Notes under the pieces: generated by a model
Seen by the model: only the letters and a program-made list of their open reading frames with translations
What the model was told of the DNA's origin: nothing
Databases searched by the model: none
Translations under genes and position numbers: made by a program
NCBI GenBank assembly: GCA_023014485.1
Contig: JAJOZX010000483.1
Coordinates: forward strand, 1-64,000
DNA length: 64,000 nt
DNA from: Bathynomus jamesi
Lineage: Eukaryota > Arthropoda > Malacostraca > Isopoda > Cirolanidae
Reading direction: 5' to 3'
Shown here: in pieces, positions 12,901 to 27,700 of the stretch
How the letters are laid out: each line of letters opens with the position of its first letter
Position numbering within the stretch: position 1 is the first letter of the stretch

Positions 12901-14873
12901 GTAGATGTTACGAACTAGAAGTCGTGACACGCCGTCAAATGGTGGGTCGCCACTTGTTAAACTCTTGGCTACAGACTCGCCAGACTGTTATGCCAATATC
13001 TTCTATGTGCTTGGGGTGCTAGTTTTTTATCCTGGGCAGGGTCGCCAGACTGTTAAGATCCTGGTAAAGAGTCGCCAGACTGTTTGACCCAATATCTTCT
13101 ATGGTGCTTGGGTTATCTCGTATCGACGAGGCGCTCTTGTTTGAAGCAGCAACGGACCTGTTACTTGCAGTAGTTTCTTCTATACTACTCTCCGAGTTCT
13201 TCTTTAGTGGCTCGGAGGATTCTGAGAGGCTTATTAATTCTTTGAGGTTTCTCCCCGATTCTTCTTGTAACTTATCGGGAGATTCTAATGACTAAGTTTT
13301 CTGAAGATAGCCCAACTCGAAGGGGAAAATAAAAAGTTTCTCTTACTGTAATTTACTTCTTAAAAATTTACAGGTAGTGGTCTGAATTTTACAGGGTAAG
13401 GTTCGACCTCTTTCGACCATGGCTCAGGCCGGAATCTAAAAAGTTAAGGAGGCAAGGGGCCTCTGCCCCCTCCCCGCAGCGAGCTGCTAACAAGGGAGTC
13501 TCGTAGTAGTGACCAAAGGAGTCCCGTAATGAAGTGAAGTTCATTTTACAAATACATGTATCATATAAACCTAAATGTTGGGGGAAGGCAGTTGAAGGTT
13601 AAGTTCCCCCCTTTTAAACACATGATCAGATGTTTGAAAGATTCCAAATAAAAATAAAAAAAATAAAAAAAACTAATCATATTTTTTTTGCCGAGTCTTC
13701 ATTTCTGAAGGCGATATCATTTCATAGTAGTACCTAAGTACAATTTGAGTACACGACTGAGTACATTTTCGTTTGGGTTTATTACAATTATGATTGCAAT
13801 TATGGTTACTTCACATTCGCTTATGATTGTCCATTACAGTTCTATTAAAGTACATTCTTACATTATTATTAAGTCATTACATTCAATTACAGTTTCATTG
13901 AAGTACATTACAAATTATTATTAATTACAGTTTCATTAAAGTACATTACGTTATATTAAATTAAAGTATTACAGTTAATTACAATTAAACAGTTACAGTA
14001 CTATAACTTTGTTTTGTTTTTACAGTATTTCATATTAATAGACAATTAAGATGTTAGAAATATAATACAAAGTACATGGGCACATACGGTATGGATTTAT
14101 ATCACATAATATGTTATATTATGTTATAATATGTTATAAATTTGAATCAGAGCGAGAGATTTATCTTAGAAGCGTTCGATTTTGCTGTGATTAGCGAATT
14201 CGATCACTTACCTAAGCATTTTCGAGTTCATTGCGGGAGGTGATATAATAAAAATAAAATAAAAAAATAATACGAGAACGTATTTGTGCGTTTTCGAACG
14301 AATGCATAAAGTTTTGCGTTTCATAGACTGACACGAGTAAAAATGAATATTTAATAAAATTTATATAGGATAATGGTCAAGATAAGATATGGACGTATAG
14401 ATGAATATGGTTGAATAATAATATTTATACTACATAACACAACAACATTATTATTAAAGAATTTACCATACATTGCATACTAGAGATATGATGAAGGGAA
14501 ATTAATGACGGGAAAATGTGACGTCATAGTTATTGAATTTGTACGTATAGTACAAATCATTATTAGGAAGATTTACAAGAACGAATTAGAGACAAAGAGT
14601 GGATATTAATGACTAAGAAGTACAACTACGGGTTCCAATCCTGTTATATGCAATGCGTATGCATAATCTAGGGTCGAGGGTGAGATGCAAGACAATCATA
14701 ATTAATTATAATAAATTCTATAACAAATGGAAAATGGATACGACTAAACCATAGAAATGGTAGATCGTAGGGTTATGACACAAACAAAAGTAGAAAGCTA
14801 CAAAATTAAATTTTTATCCAAACTCGCGTTAAGCGATTTTGGTTCTTATGTAAAAATGATATTGATTATTCAT
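9971..14873 (+). repeat. Array unit 3
   Basis: Three minisatellite copies (about 11958-12157), the third altered (GACCTTATCATATATTT). The second half carries scattered single-base losses, for example in the GC-rich core and near 13803, which open reading frames not found in other units. Confidence 0.95.
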
Positions 14874-17800
14874 TGTTCATTTTTACATTGCTCTCCCCTT
14901 TAAAATGATATGTATACAATAATATAATAGGGTACAATTAATACAATAGAATTAAGAGAATAACATCCTAACTAATTCAAGTTAAATGACGAATTTTTCT
15001 TTACATTACAAATTTTTATACAGAACAAGTGAGTTCGGGTGGTTGGGTACAATGCAGAGTAATCACATCTTTAACATGACACTTGCTTACAAAATATAAA
15101 AAATTCAAAGATTTAATACTTTAATTTAGACAAACAATTAAGTTAGACAAACAATGATATTGTTAAATTTAAAAAAAAAAATATATTTTTCTGTGGGAAA
15201 AATTACATACATAATGAGTAGTAGATAAAAGGGAAAAACGTAAATCGTACAATCTATAAGCTAATTTTTATTGACTATTCTAGGTAAAAAATCGAATTAC
15301 GTAATGGATGATGTATAGACCTGTGGTCTAGTGTGTATTTGTGTGTATTAGGTACAAAGTGTGTATCTTATAAGTTTGAGGGACAGATTAGCTGAGAGGA
15401 TTGTTAAATTAACTGAATAAATGCCTGAGCAAAAATTTATATATAGTAAGCAAAAATGCTTAAGACTATATAAATAGCATAGTTAGCACTTACACGCAAT
15501 GAAATAGTTTATTGTGATATCCAATGATTTTAGCATAAGGTTTGTCTATATAGTATATATAGTGTGCATACATGCGTGTGTATGTGTAGGGATTTGGAAG
15601 GTTTTTGAATTAACAAAGTTTTAAAAATAATGTATAATAATTTAAGATGGGTTTAGGGTTATAAAATCTTTTAAGTTTAAGTCAATTATTGTTAAAATCT
15701 AATTGCAGGTAGTATTAATGATGGTGTATGCATACGAGTTTCATGTGAAAGTGGCTTGAAGTACAGAAAGAAAATGAATTCGAATATGTATCAAAAGTAA
15801 TAGAATTCAACTAGGATTATCGATTTTACGTAATTAAATCAGTTACACGTATATTAAGGTAATAAAAAGAAACGTACTTAGAGGACCTTACAATTAATGA
15901 AAGTAAATCTAGCGGTACTAAAAATTAAATTTTGAAGATGGAATTAAATTCGACTAGTAACATTCCTAGCTATATATGAACTATATAACCATTAACATAA
16001 ACCAGAAGTATCGGTACGATAACTGAATTAAGAAAATTAAGAATACAAATTAAAAATAGAAATCAATTATGCATTTTAATGAACTAAACATATAGTATAC
16101 TTAAAAATAAAAAACACAACTTAACATAAATTGAGGTTATGTTCCATAGTACCAAAGAGGAATTTACCATGGTTGAACCATTGCTCTGGTTGACAATGGG
16201 TTCAACTAGGGTTGGGGTGTTAAAATAAATAAAATTAAAAAAAAAGTTTGGAGTACTACATTCGGGGGATTGAGTGACTAAGTAGGGGGTTATATGTCTG
16301 AAATTGACAAATTTTTTTTTTTTTTTAAAGAAAAGGGATTGCTTGTTACACTACTTAGAACAAAAATTAAAAGAGTTCAAACAAAACGGGGGGACGGCAT
16401 GTTCCTCCCTATAGTAATTTAAAAAGGAAGTCATTGGACATGATTGATTAATTATTACACTATTACTGTTATCATATCATCATAAAATTATAAAACTCGT
16501 TACAAACATTTGTAAAAACGGTTTTGGTTGCAAACAATAAAATATGTCATTTTACCTATATATTTATATACGCAACAATGGCATGAAAAGAAAAGACAAA
16601 TCGGTCAATTTCCTTCTTACAAACAAAAAAAAAAATTAAACTAAAGACACAAACCGGTCAATTCAGGTTGAATTTAATTCTTTTACTAAAAAAAAAAAGG
16701 TTGAATTAAATTCTTAAATTACATTTTCTTAAATTAAATTCTCTTAAACTACAAAGAAAAAGTTGAATTCAATTGACTGCATTGGAATGACTTGGGACTT
16801 CAAAACTGACTTCTTCAAAGCTGACTTCTTCAAAACTGACTTCTTCAAAACTGACTTCTCTGACTTGAACTCTCATCAAGTATTTCTATAAATCTCTGGG
16901 GCGGTTGTCCCTCTTGGATGCAACCTATTGACTTGAACTCTTATCAAGTATTTCTATAAATCTCTGGGGCGGTTGTCCCTCTTGGATGCAACCTTCTGAC
17001 TTGAACTCTTATCAAGTATTTCTATAAATCTCTGGGGCGGTTGTCCCTCTGGATGCAACCATCTGACTTGAACTCTGAAAACTGGATTTGCAACTTATTT
17101 GCAACTAAAACTGACTTGGAACTTACTTGCAACTGATTTGCAGCTGATTTGCAACTAAAACTGACTCGAAACTACTTCGAGTATCTTGAAACTGAAACTG
17201 TCTAACTCGAAATCTATCAAGTAACTCTATAACTCTATAAACTCTCTGTAAACTCTCTCTCTTAATTTGCAAGTCAATTCAATTCAATAATTTGAAAAAA
17301 ATTGTAAACAAAAATACAAAATATGTAAACAACATTTCACTCGAATGTACGCGAAGGTACGGTACTATTATGTTTGATACATAAAATAAAATTATTCTAT
17401 ACTAACTATAATAGTGAAAATAACTGTGAAATTAACTGTGACATTAACTCTGTGACATTAACTTCTGTGACATTAACTTCTGTGACAATTAACTTCTATG
17501 ACAATTAACTTCTATGACAATTAACTTCTGTGACTTTTAACTCTGTGAAAATTAGTTTCACTAAAAAAAATGTATCACTGGTGTCTGAAATGTTCACTGT
17601 GTTTTTTGTAAATTCTGACTTGATACTCATTATTAACTGTTAATAATACTGACTTTTCAAGTGTTTATAAATTTCTTAAAAAAAAACAACTCTGTACTTA
17701 ATAAAATTTCTACGGGGAAATCCTTGAGACGTGTCCTGAAGACGTCTTGCTGGCTACTTCTTGGATGAAAACCAGGCGTGGAGAACTTGTAGTCGTGACA

Positions 17801-19801
17801 CACCGGTTCAAGGGTAGATGTTACGAACTAGAAGTCGTGACACGCCGTCAAATGGTGGGTCGCCACTTGTTAAACTCTTGGCTACAGACTCGCCAGACTG
17901 TTATGCCAATATCTTCTATGTGCTTGGGGTGCTAGTTTTTTATCCTGGGGCAGGGTCGCCAGACTGTTAAGATCCTGGTAAAGAGTCGCCAGACTGTTTG
18001 ACCCAATATCTTCTATGGTGCTTGGGTTATCTCGTATCGACGAGGCGCTCTTGTTTGAAGGCAGCAACGGACCTGTTACTTGCAGTAGTTTCTTCTATAC
18101 TACTCTCCGAGTTCTTCTTTAGTGGCTCGGAGGATTCTGAGAGGCTTATTAAATTCTTTGAGGTTTCTCCCCGATTCTTCTTGTAACTTATCGGGAGATT
18201 CTAATGACTAAGTTTTCTGAAGATAGCCCAACTCGAAGGGGAAAATAAAAAGTTTCTCTTACTGTAATTTACTTCTTAAAAATTTACAGGTAGTGGTCTG
18301 AATTTTACAGGGGTAGAGGTTCGACCTCTTTCGACCATGGCTCAGGCCGGAATCTAAAAAGTTAAGGAGGCAAGGGGCCTCTGCCCCCTCCCCGCAGCGA
18401 GGCTGCTAACAAGGGAGTCTCGTAGTAGTGACCAAAGAGGAGTCCCGTAATGAAGTGAAGTTCATTTTACAAATACATGTATCATATAAACCTAAATGTT
18501 GGGGGAAGGCAGTTGAAGGTTAAGTTCCCCCCTTTTAAACACATGATCAGATGTTTGAAAGATTCCAAATAAAAATAAAAAAATAAAAAAAACTAATCAT
18601 ATTTTTTTTGCCGAGTCTTCATTTCTGAAGGCGATATCATTTCATAGTAGTACATAAGTACAATTTGAGTACACGACTGAGTACATTTTCGTTTGGGTTT
18701 ATTACAATTATGATTGCAATTATGGGTTACTTCACATTCGCTTATGATTGTCCATTACAGTTCTATTAAAGTACATTCTTACATTATATATTAAGTCATT
18801 ACATTCAATTACAGTTTCATTGAAGTACATTACAAATTATTATTAATTACAGTTTCATTAAAGTACATTACGTTATATTAAATTAAAGTATTACAGTTAA
18901 TTACAATTAAACAGTTACAGTACTATAACTTTGTTTTGTTTTTACAGTATTTCATATTAATAGACAATTAAGATGTTAGAAATATAATACAAAGTACATG
19001 GGCACATACGGTATGGATTTATATCAACATAATATGTTATATTATGTTATAATATGTTATAAATTTGAATCAGAGCGAGAGAGATTTATCTTAGAAGCGT
19101 TCGATTTTGCTGTGATTAGCGAATTCGATCACTTACCTAAGCATTTTCGAGTTCATTGCGGGAGGTGATATAATAAAAAATAAAAATAAAAAAATAATAC
19201 GAGAACGTATTTGTGCGTTTTCGAACGAATGCATAAAGTTTTGCGTTTCATAGACTGACACGAGTAAAAATGAATATTTAATAAAATTTATATAGGATAA
19301 TGGTCAAGATAAGATATGGACGTATAGATGAATATGGTTGAATAATAATATTTATACTACATAACACAACAACATTATTATTAAAGAATTTACCATACAT
19401 TGCATACTAGAGATATGATGAAGGGAAATTAATGACGGGAAAATGTGACGTCATAGTTATTGAATTTGTACGTATAGTACAAATCATTATTAGGAAGATT
19501 TACAAGAACGAATTAGAGACAAAGAGTGGATATTAATGACTAAGAAGTACAACTACGGGTTCCAATCCTGTTATATGCAATGCGTATGCATAATCTAGGG
19601 TCGAGGGTGAGATGCAAGACAATCATAATTAATTATAATAAATTCTATAACAAATGGAAAATGGATACGACTAAACCATAGAAATGGTAGATCGTAGGGT
19701 TATGACACAAACAAAAGTAGAAAGCTACAAAATTAAATTTTTATCCAAACTCGCGTTAAGCGATTTTGGTTCTTATGTAAAAATGAATATTGATTATTCA
19801 T
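14874..19801 (+). repeat. Array unit 4
   Basis: Three full minisatellite copies plus a stub. The block ends by a deletion that joins TTGAACTCT to GAAAACTGG near 17085. Has ACATAAGTAC near 18652 where most units have ACCTAAGTAC, and one extra GA in the GAGCGAGAGAGATTT stretch, shared with unit 5. Confidence 0.95.
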
Positions 19802-22800
19802 TGTTCATTTTTACATTGCTCTCCCCTTTAAAATGATATGTATACAATAATATAATAGGGTACAATTAATACAATAGAATTAAGAGAATAACATCCTAAC
19901 TAATTCAAGTTAAATGACGAATTTTTCTTTACATTACAAATTTTTATACAGAACAAGTGAGTTCGGGTGGTTGGGTACAATGCAGAGTAATCACATCTTT
20001 AACATGACACTTGCTTACAAAATATAAAAAAATTCAAAGATTTAATACTTTAATTTAGACAAACAATTAAGTTAGACAAACAATGATATTGTTAAATTTA
20101 AAAAAAAAATATTTTTCTGTGGGAAAAATTACATACATAATGAGTAGTAGATAAAAGGGAAAAACGTAAATCGTACAATCTATAAGCTAATTTTTATTGA
20201 CTATTCTAGGTAAAAAATCGAATTACGTAATGGATGATGTATAGACCTGTGGTCTAGTGTGTATTTGTGTGTATTAGGTACAAAGTGTGTATCTTATAAG
20301 TTTGAGGGACAGATTAGCTGAGAGGATTGTTAAATTAACTGAATAAATGCCTGAGCAAAAATTTATATATAGTAAGCAAAAATGCTTAAGACTATATAAA
20401 TAGCATAGTTAGCACTTACACGCAATGAAATAGTTTATTGTGATATCCAATGATTTTAGCATAAGGTTTGTCTATATAGTATATATAGTGTGCATACATG
20501 CGTGTGTATGTGTAGGGATTTGGAAGGTTTTTGAATTAACAAAGTTTTAAAAATAATGTATAATAATTTAAGATGGGTTTAGGGTTATAAAATCTTTTAA
20601 GTTTAAGTCAATTATTGTTAAAATCTAATTGCAGGTAGTATTAATGATGGTGTATGCATACGAGTTTCATGTGAAAGTGGCTTGAAGTACAGAAAGAAAA
20701 TGAATTCGAATATGTATCAAAAGTAATAGAATTCAACTAGGATTATCGATTTTACGTAATTAAATCAGTTACACGTATATTAAGGTAATAAAAAGAAACG
20801 TACTTAGAGGACCTTACAATTAATGAAAGTAAATCTAGCGGTACTAAAAATTAAATTTTGAAGATGGAATTAAATTCGACTAGTAACATTCCTAGCTATA
20901 TATGAACTATATAACCATTAACATAAACCAGAAGTATCGGTACGATAACTGAATTAAGAAAATTAAGAATACAAATTAAAAATAGAAATCAATTATGCAT
21001 TTTAATGAACTAAACATATAGTATACTTAAAAATAAAAAACACAACTTAACATAAATTGAGGTTATGTTCCATAGTACCAAAGAGGAATTTACCATGGTT
21101 GAACCATTGCTCTGGTTGACAATGGGTTCAACTAGGGTTGGGGTGTTAAAATAAAATAAAATTAAAAAACAAAGTTTGGAGTACTACATTCGGGGGGATT
21201 GAGTGACTAAGTAGGGGGTTATATGTCTGAAATTGACAAATTTTTTTTTTTTTTTTAAAGAAAAGGGATTGCTTGTTACACTACTTAGAACAAAAATTAA
21301 AAGAGTTCAAACAAAACGGGGGGACGGCATGTTCCTCCCTATAGTAATTTAAAAAGGAAGTCATTGGACATGATTGATTAATTATTACACTATTACTGTT
21401 ATCATATCATCATAAAAATTATAAAACTCGTTACAAACATTTGTAAAAACGGTTTTGGTTGCAAACAATAAAATATGTCATTTTACCTATATATTTATAT
21501 ACGCAACAATGGCATGAAAAGAAAAGACAAATCGGTCAATTTCCTTCTTACAAACAAAAAAAAAATTAAACTAAAGACACAAACCGGTCAATTCAGGTTG
21601 AATTTAATTCTTTTACTAAAAAAAAAAAGGTTGAATTAAATTCTTAAATTACATTTTCTTAAATTAAATTCTCTTAAACTACAAAGAAAAAGTTGAATTC
21701 AATTGACTGCATTGGAATGACTTGGGACTTCAAAACTGACTTCTTCAAAGCTGACTTCTTCAAAACTGACTTCTTCAAAACTGACTTCTCTGACTTGAAC
21801 TCTCATCAAGTATTTCTATAAATCTCTGGGGCGGTTGTCCCTCTTGGATGCAACCTATTGACTTGAACTCTTATCAAGTATTTCTATAAATCTCTGGGGC
21901 GGTTGTCCCTCTTGGATGCAACCTTCTGACTTGAACTCTTATCAAGTATTTCTATAAATCTCTGGGGCGGTTGTCCCTCTGGATGCAACCATCTGACTTG
22001 AACTCTTATCAAGTATTTTTATAAATCTCTGGGGCGGTTGTCCCTCTTGGATGCAACCTTCTGAATCTGAAAACTGATTTGCAACTTATTTGCAACTAAA
22101 ACTGACTTGGAACTTACTTGCAACTGATTTGCAGCTGATTTGCAACTAAAACTGACTCGAAACTACTTCGAGTATCTTGAAACTGAAACTGTCTAACTCG
22201 AAATCTATCAAGTAACTCTATAACTCTATAAACTCTCTGTAAACTCTCTCTCTTAATTTGCAAGTCAATTCAATTCAATAATTTGAAAAAAATTGTAAAC
22301 AAAAATACAAAATATGTAAACAACATTTCACTCGAATGTACGCGAAGGTACGGTACTATTATGTTTGATACATAAAATAAAATTATTCTATACTAACTAT
22401 AATAGTGAAAATAACTGTGAAATTAACTGTGACATTAACTCTGTGACATTAACTTCTGTGACATTAACTTCTGTGACAATTAACTTCTATGACAATTAAC
22501 TTCTATGACAATTAACTTCTGTGACTTTTAACTCTGTGAAAATTAGTTTCACTAAAAAAAAATGTATCACTGGTGTCTGAAATGTTCACTGTGTTTTTTG
22601 TAAATTCTGACTTGATACTCATTATTAACTGTTAATAATACTGACTTTTCAAGTGTTTATAAATTTCTTAAAAAAAAACAACTCTGTACTTAATAAAATT
22701 TCTACGGGGAAATCCTTGAGACGTGTCCTGAAGACGTCTTGCTGGCTACTTCTTGGATGAAAACCAGGCGTGGAGAACTTGTAGTCGTGACACACCGGTT

Positions 22801-24794
22801 CAAGGGTAGATGTTACGAACTAGAAGTCGTGACACGCCGTCAAATGGTGGGTCGCCACTTGTTAAACTCTTGGCTACAGACTCGCCAGACTGTTATGCCA
22901 ATATCTTCTATGTGCTTGGGGTGCTAGTTTTTTATCCTGGGGCAGGGTCGCCAGACTGTTAAGATCCTGGTAAAGAGTCGCCAGACTGTTTGACCCAATA
23001 TCTTCTATGGTGCTTGGGTTATCTCGTATCGACGAGGCGCTCTTGTTTGAAGGCAGCAACGGACCTGTTACTTGCAGTAGTTTCTTCTATACTACTCTCC
23101 GAGTTCTTCTTTAGTGGCTCGGAGGATTCTGAGAGGCTTATTAAATTCTTTGAGGTTTCTCCCCGATTCTTCTTGTAACTTATCGGGAGATTCTAATGAC
23201 TAAGTTTTCTGAAGATAGCCCAACTCGAAGGGGAAAATAAAAAGTTTCTCTTACTGTAATTTACTTCTTAAAAATTTACAGGTAGTGGTCTGAATTTTAC
23301 AGGGGTAGAGGTTCGACCTCTTTCGACCATGGCTCAGGCCGGAATCTAAAAAGTTAAGGAGGCAAGGGGCCTCTGCCCCCTCCCCGCAGCGAGGCTGCTA
23401 ACAAGGGAGTCTCGTAGTAGTGACCAAAGAGGAGTCCCGTAATGAAGTGAAGTTCATTTTACAAATACATGTATCATATAAACCTAAATGTTGGGGGAAG
23501 GCAGTTGAAGGTTAAGTTCCCCCCTTTTAAACACATGATCAGATGTTTGAAAGATTCCAAATAAAAATAAAAAAAATAAAAAAACTAATCATATTTTTTT
23601 TGCCGAGTCTTCATTTCTGAAGGCGATATCATTTCATAGTAGTACCTAAGTACAATTTGAGTACACGACTGAGTACATTTTCGTTTGGGTTTATTACAAT
23701 TATGATTGCAATTATGGGTTACTTCACATTCGCTTATGATTGTCCATTACAGTTCTATTAAAGTACATTCTTACATTATATATTAAGTCATTACATTCAA
23801 TTACAGTTTCATTGAAGTACATTACAAATTATTATTAATTACAGTTTCATTAAAGTACATTACGTTATATTAAATTAAAGTATTACAGTTAATTACAATT
23901 AAACAGTTACAGTACTATAACTTTGTTTTGTTTTTACAGTATTTCATATTAATAGACAATTAAGATGTTAGAAATATAATACAAAGTACATGGGCACATA
24001 CGGTATGGATTTATATCAACATAATATGTTATATTATGTTATAATATGTTATAAATTTGAATCAGAGCGAGAGAGATTTATCTTAGAAGCGTTCGATTTT
24101 GCTGTGATTAGCGAATTCGATCACTTACCTAAGCATTTTCGAGTTCATTGCGGGAGGTGATATAATAAAAAATAAAAATAAAAAAAATAATACGAGAACG
24201 TATTTGTGCGTTTTCGAACGAATGCATAAAGTTTTGCGTTTCATAGACTGACACGAGTAAAAATGAATATTTAATAAAATTTATATAGGATAATGGTCAA
24301 GATAAGATATGGACGTATAGATGAATATGGTTGAATAATAATATTTATACTACATAACACAACAACATTATTATTAAAGAATTTACCATACATTGCATAC
24401 TAGAGATATGATGAAGGGAAATTAATGACGGGAAAATGTGACGTCATAGTTATTGAATTTGTACGTATAGTACAAATCATTATTAGGAAGATTTACAAGA
24501 ACGAATTAGAGACAAAGAGTGGATATTAATGACTAAGAAGTACAACTACGGGTTCCAATCCTGTTATATGCAATGCGTATGCATAATCTAGGGTCGAGGG
24601 TGAGATGCAAGACAATCATAATTAATTATAATAAATTCTATAACAAATGGAAAATGGATACGACTAAACCATAGAAATGGTAGATCGTAGGGTTATGACA
24701 CAAACAAAAGTAGAAAGCTACAAAATTAAATTTTTATCCAAACTCGCGTTAAGCGATTTTGGTTCTTATGTAAAAATGAATATTGATTATTCAT
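19802..24794 (+). repeat. Array unit 5
   Basis: Four minisatellite copies (about 21788-22063). Very close to units 1, 2 and 7; shares the extra GA with unit 4. Confidence 0.95.
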
Positions 24795-27700
24795 TGTTCA
24801 TTTTTACATTGCTCTCCCCTTTAAAATGATATGTATACAATAATATAATAGGGTACAATTAATACAATAGAATTAAGAGAATAACATCCTAACTAATTCA
24901 AGTTAAATGACGAATTTTTCTTTACATTACAAATTTTTATACAGAACAAGTGAGTTCGGGTGGTTGGGTACAATGCAGAGTAATCACATCTTTAACATGA
25001 CACTTGCTTACAAAATATAAAAAAATTCAAAGATTTAATACTTTAATTTAGACAAACAATTAAGTTAGACAAACAATGATATTGTTAAATTTAAAAAAAA
25101 AAATATTTTTCTGTGGGAAAAATTACATACATAATGAGTAGTAGATAAAAGGGAAAAACGTAAATCGTACAATCTATAAGCTAATTTTTATTGACTATTC
25201 TAGGTAAAAAATCGAATTACGTAATGGATGATGTATAGACCTGTGGTCTAGTGTGTATTTGTGTGTATTAGGTACAAAGTGTGTATCTTATAAGTTTGAG
25301 GGACAGATTAGCTGAGAGGATTGTTAAATTAACTGAATAAATGCCTGAGCAAAAATTTATATATAGTAAGCAAAAATGCTTAAGACTATATAAATAGCAT
25401 AGTTAGCACTTACACGCAATGAAATAGTTTATTGTGATATCCAATGATTTTAGCATAAGGTTTGTCTATATAGTATATATAGTGTGCATACATGCGTGTG
25501 TATGTGTAGGGATTTGGAAGGTTTTTGAATTAACAAAGTTTTAAAAATAATGTATAATAATTTAAGATGGGTTTAGGGTTATAAAATCTTTTAAGTTTAA
25601 GTCAATTATTGTTAAAATCTAATTGCAGGTAGTATTAATGATGGTGTATGCATACGAGTTTCATGTGAAAGTGGCTTGAAGTACAGAAAGAAAATGAATT
25701 CGAATATGTATCAAAAGTAATAGAATTCAACTAGGATTATCGATTTTACGTAATTAAATCAGTTACACGTATATTAAGGTAATAAAAAGAAACGTACTTA
25801 GAGGACCTTACAATTAATGAAAGTAAATCTAGCGGTACTAAAAATTAAATTTTGAAGATGGAATTAAATTCGACTAGTAACATTCCTAGCTATATATGAA
25901 CTATATAACCATTAACATAAACCAGAAGTATCGGTACGATAACTGAATTAAGAAAATTAAGAATACAAATTAAAAATAGAAATCAATTATGCATTTTAAT
26001 GAACTAAACATATAGTATACTTAAAAATAAAAAACACAACTTAACATAAATTGAGGTTATGTTCCATAGTACCAAAGAGGAATTTACCATGGTTGAACCA
26101 TTGCTCTGGTTGACAATGGGTTCAACTAGGGTTGGGGTGTTAAAATAAAATAAAATTAAAAAACAAAGTTTGGAGTACTACATTCGGGGGGATTGAGTGA
26201 CTAAGTAGGGGGTTATATGTCTGAAATTGACAAATTTTTTTTTTTTTTTTAAAGAAAAGGGATTGCTTGTTACACTACTTAGAACAAAAATTAAAAGAGT
26301 TCAAACAAAACGGGGGGACGGCATGTTCCTCCCTATAGTAATTTAAAAAGGAAGTCATTGGACATGATTGATTAATTATTACACTATTACTGTTATCATA
26401 TCATCATAAAAATTATAAAACTCGTTACAAACATTTGTAAAAACGGTTTTGGTTGCAAACAATAAAATATGTCATTTTACCTATATATTTATATACGCAA
26501 CAATGGCATGAAAAGAAAAGACAAATCGGTCAATTTCCTTCTTACAAACAAAAAAAAAAATTAAACTAAAGACACAAACCGGTCAATTCAGGTTGAATTT
26601 AATTCTTTTACTAAAAAAAAAAAAGGTTGAATTAAATTCTTAAATTACATTTTCTTAAATTAAATTCTCTTAAACTACAAAGAAAAAGTTGAATTCAATT
26701 GACTGCATTGGAATGACTTGGGACTTCAAAACTGACTTCTTCAAAGCTGACTTCTTCAAAACTGACTTCTTCAAAACTGACTTCTCTGACTTGAACTCTA
26801 TCAAGTATTTCTATAAATCTCTGGGGCGGTTGTCCCTCTTGGATGCAACCTATTGACTTGAACTCTTATCAAGTATTTCTATAAATCTCTGGGGCGGTTG
26901 TCCCTCTTGGATGCAACCTTCTGACTTGAACTCTTATCAAGTATTTCTATAAATCTCTGGGGCGGTTGTCCCTCTGGATGCAACCATCTGACTTGAACTC
27001 TTATCAAGTATTTTTATAAATCTCTGGGGCGGTTGTCCCTCTTGGATGCAACCTTCTGACTTGAACTCTTATCAAGTATTTCTATAAATCTCTGGGGCGG
27101 TTGTCCCTCTGGGTGCAACCATCTGACTTGAACTCTTATCAAGTATTTTTATAAATCTCTGGGGCGGTTGTCCCTCTTGGATTGCAACATCTGACTTGAA
27201 CTCTTATCAAGTATTTTATAAATCCTGGGGCGGTTGTCCCCTTGGATGCAACCTTCTGACTTGAACTCTATCAAGTATTTCTATAAATCTCTGGGGCGGT
27301 TGTCCCTCTGGATGCAACCATCTGACTTGAACTCTTATCAAGTATTTTTATAAATCTCTGGGGCGGTTGTCCCTCTCTGGATGCAACCTTCTGACTTGAA
27401 CTCTTATCAAGTATTTCTATAAATCTCTGGGCGTTGTCCCTCTGGGTGCAACCATCTGACTTGAACTCTTATCAAGTATTTTTATAAATCTCTGGGGCGG
27501 TTGTCCCTCTTGGATGCAACCTTCTGAATCTGAAAACTGATTTGCAACTTATTTGCAACTAAAACTGACTTGGAACTTACTTGCAAGCTGATTTGCAACT
27601 AAAACTGACTCGAAACTACTTCGAGTATCTTGAAACTGAAACTGTCTAACTCGAAATCTATCAAGTAACTCTATAACTCTATAAACTCTCTGTAAACTCT

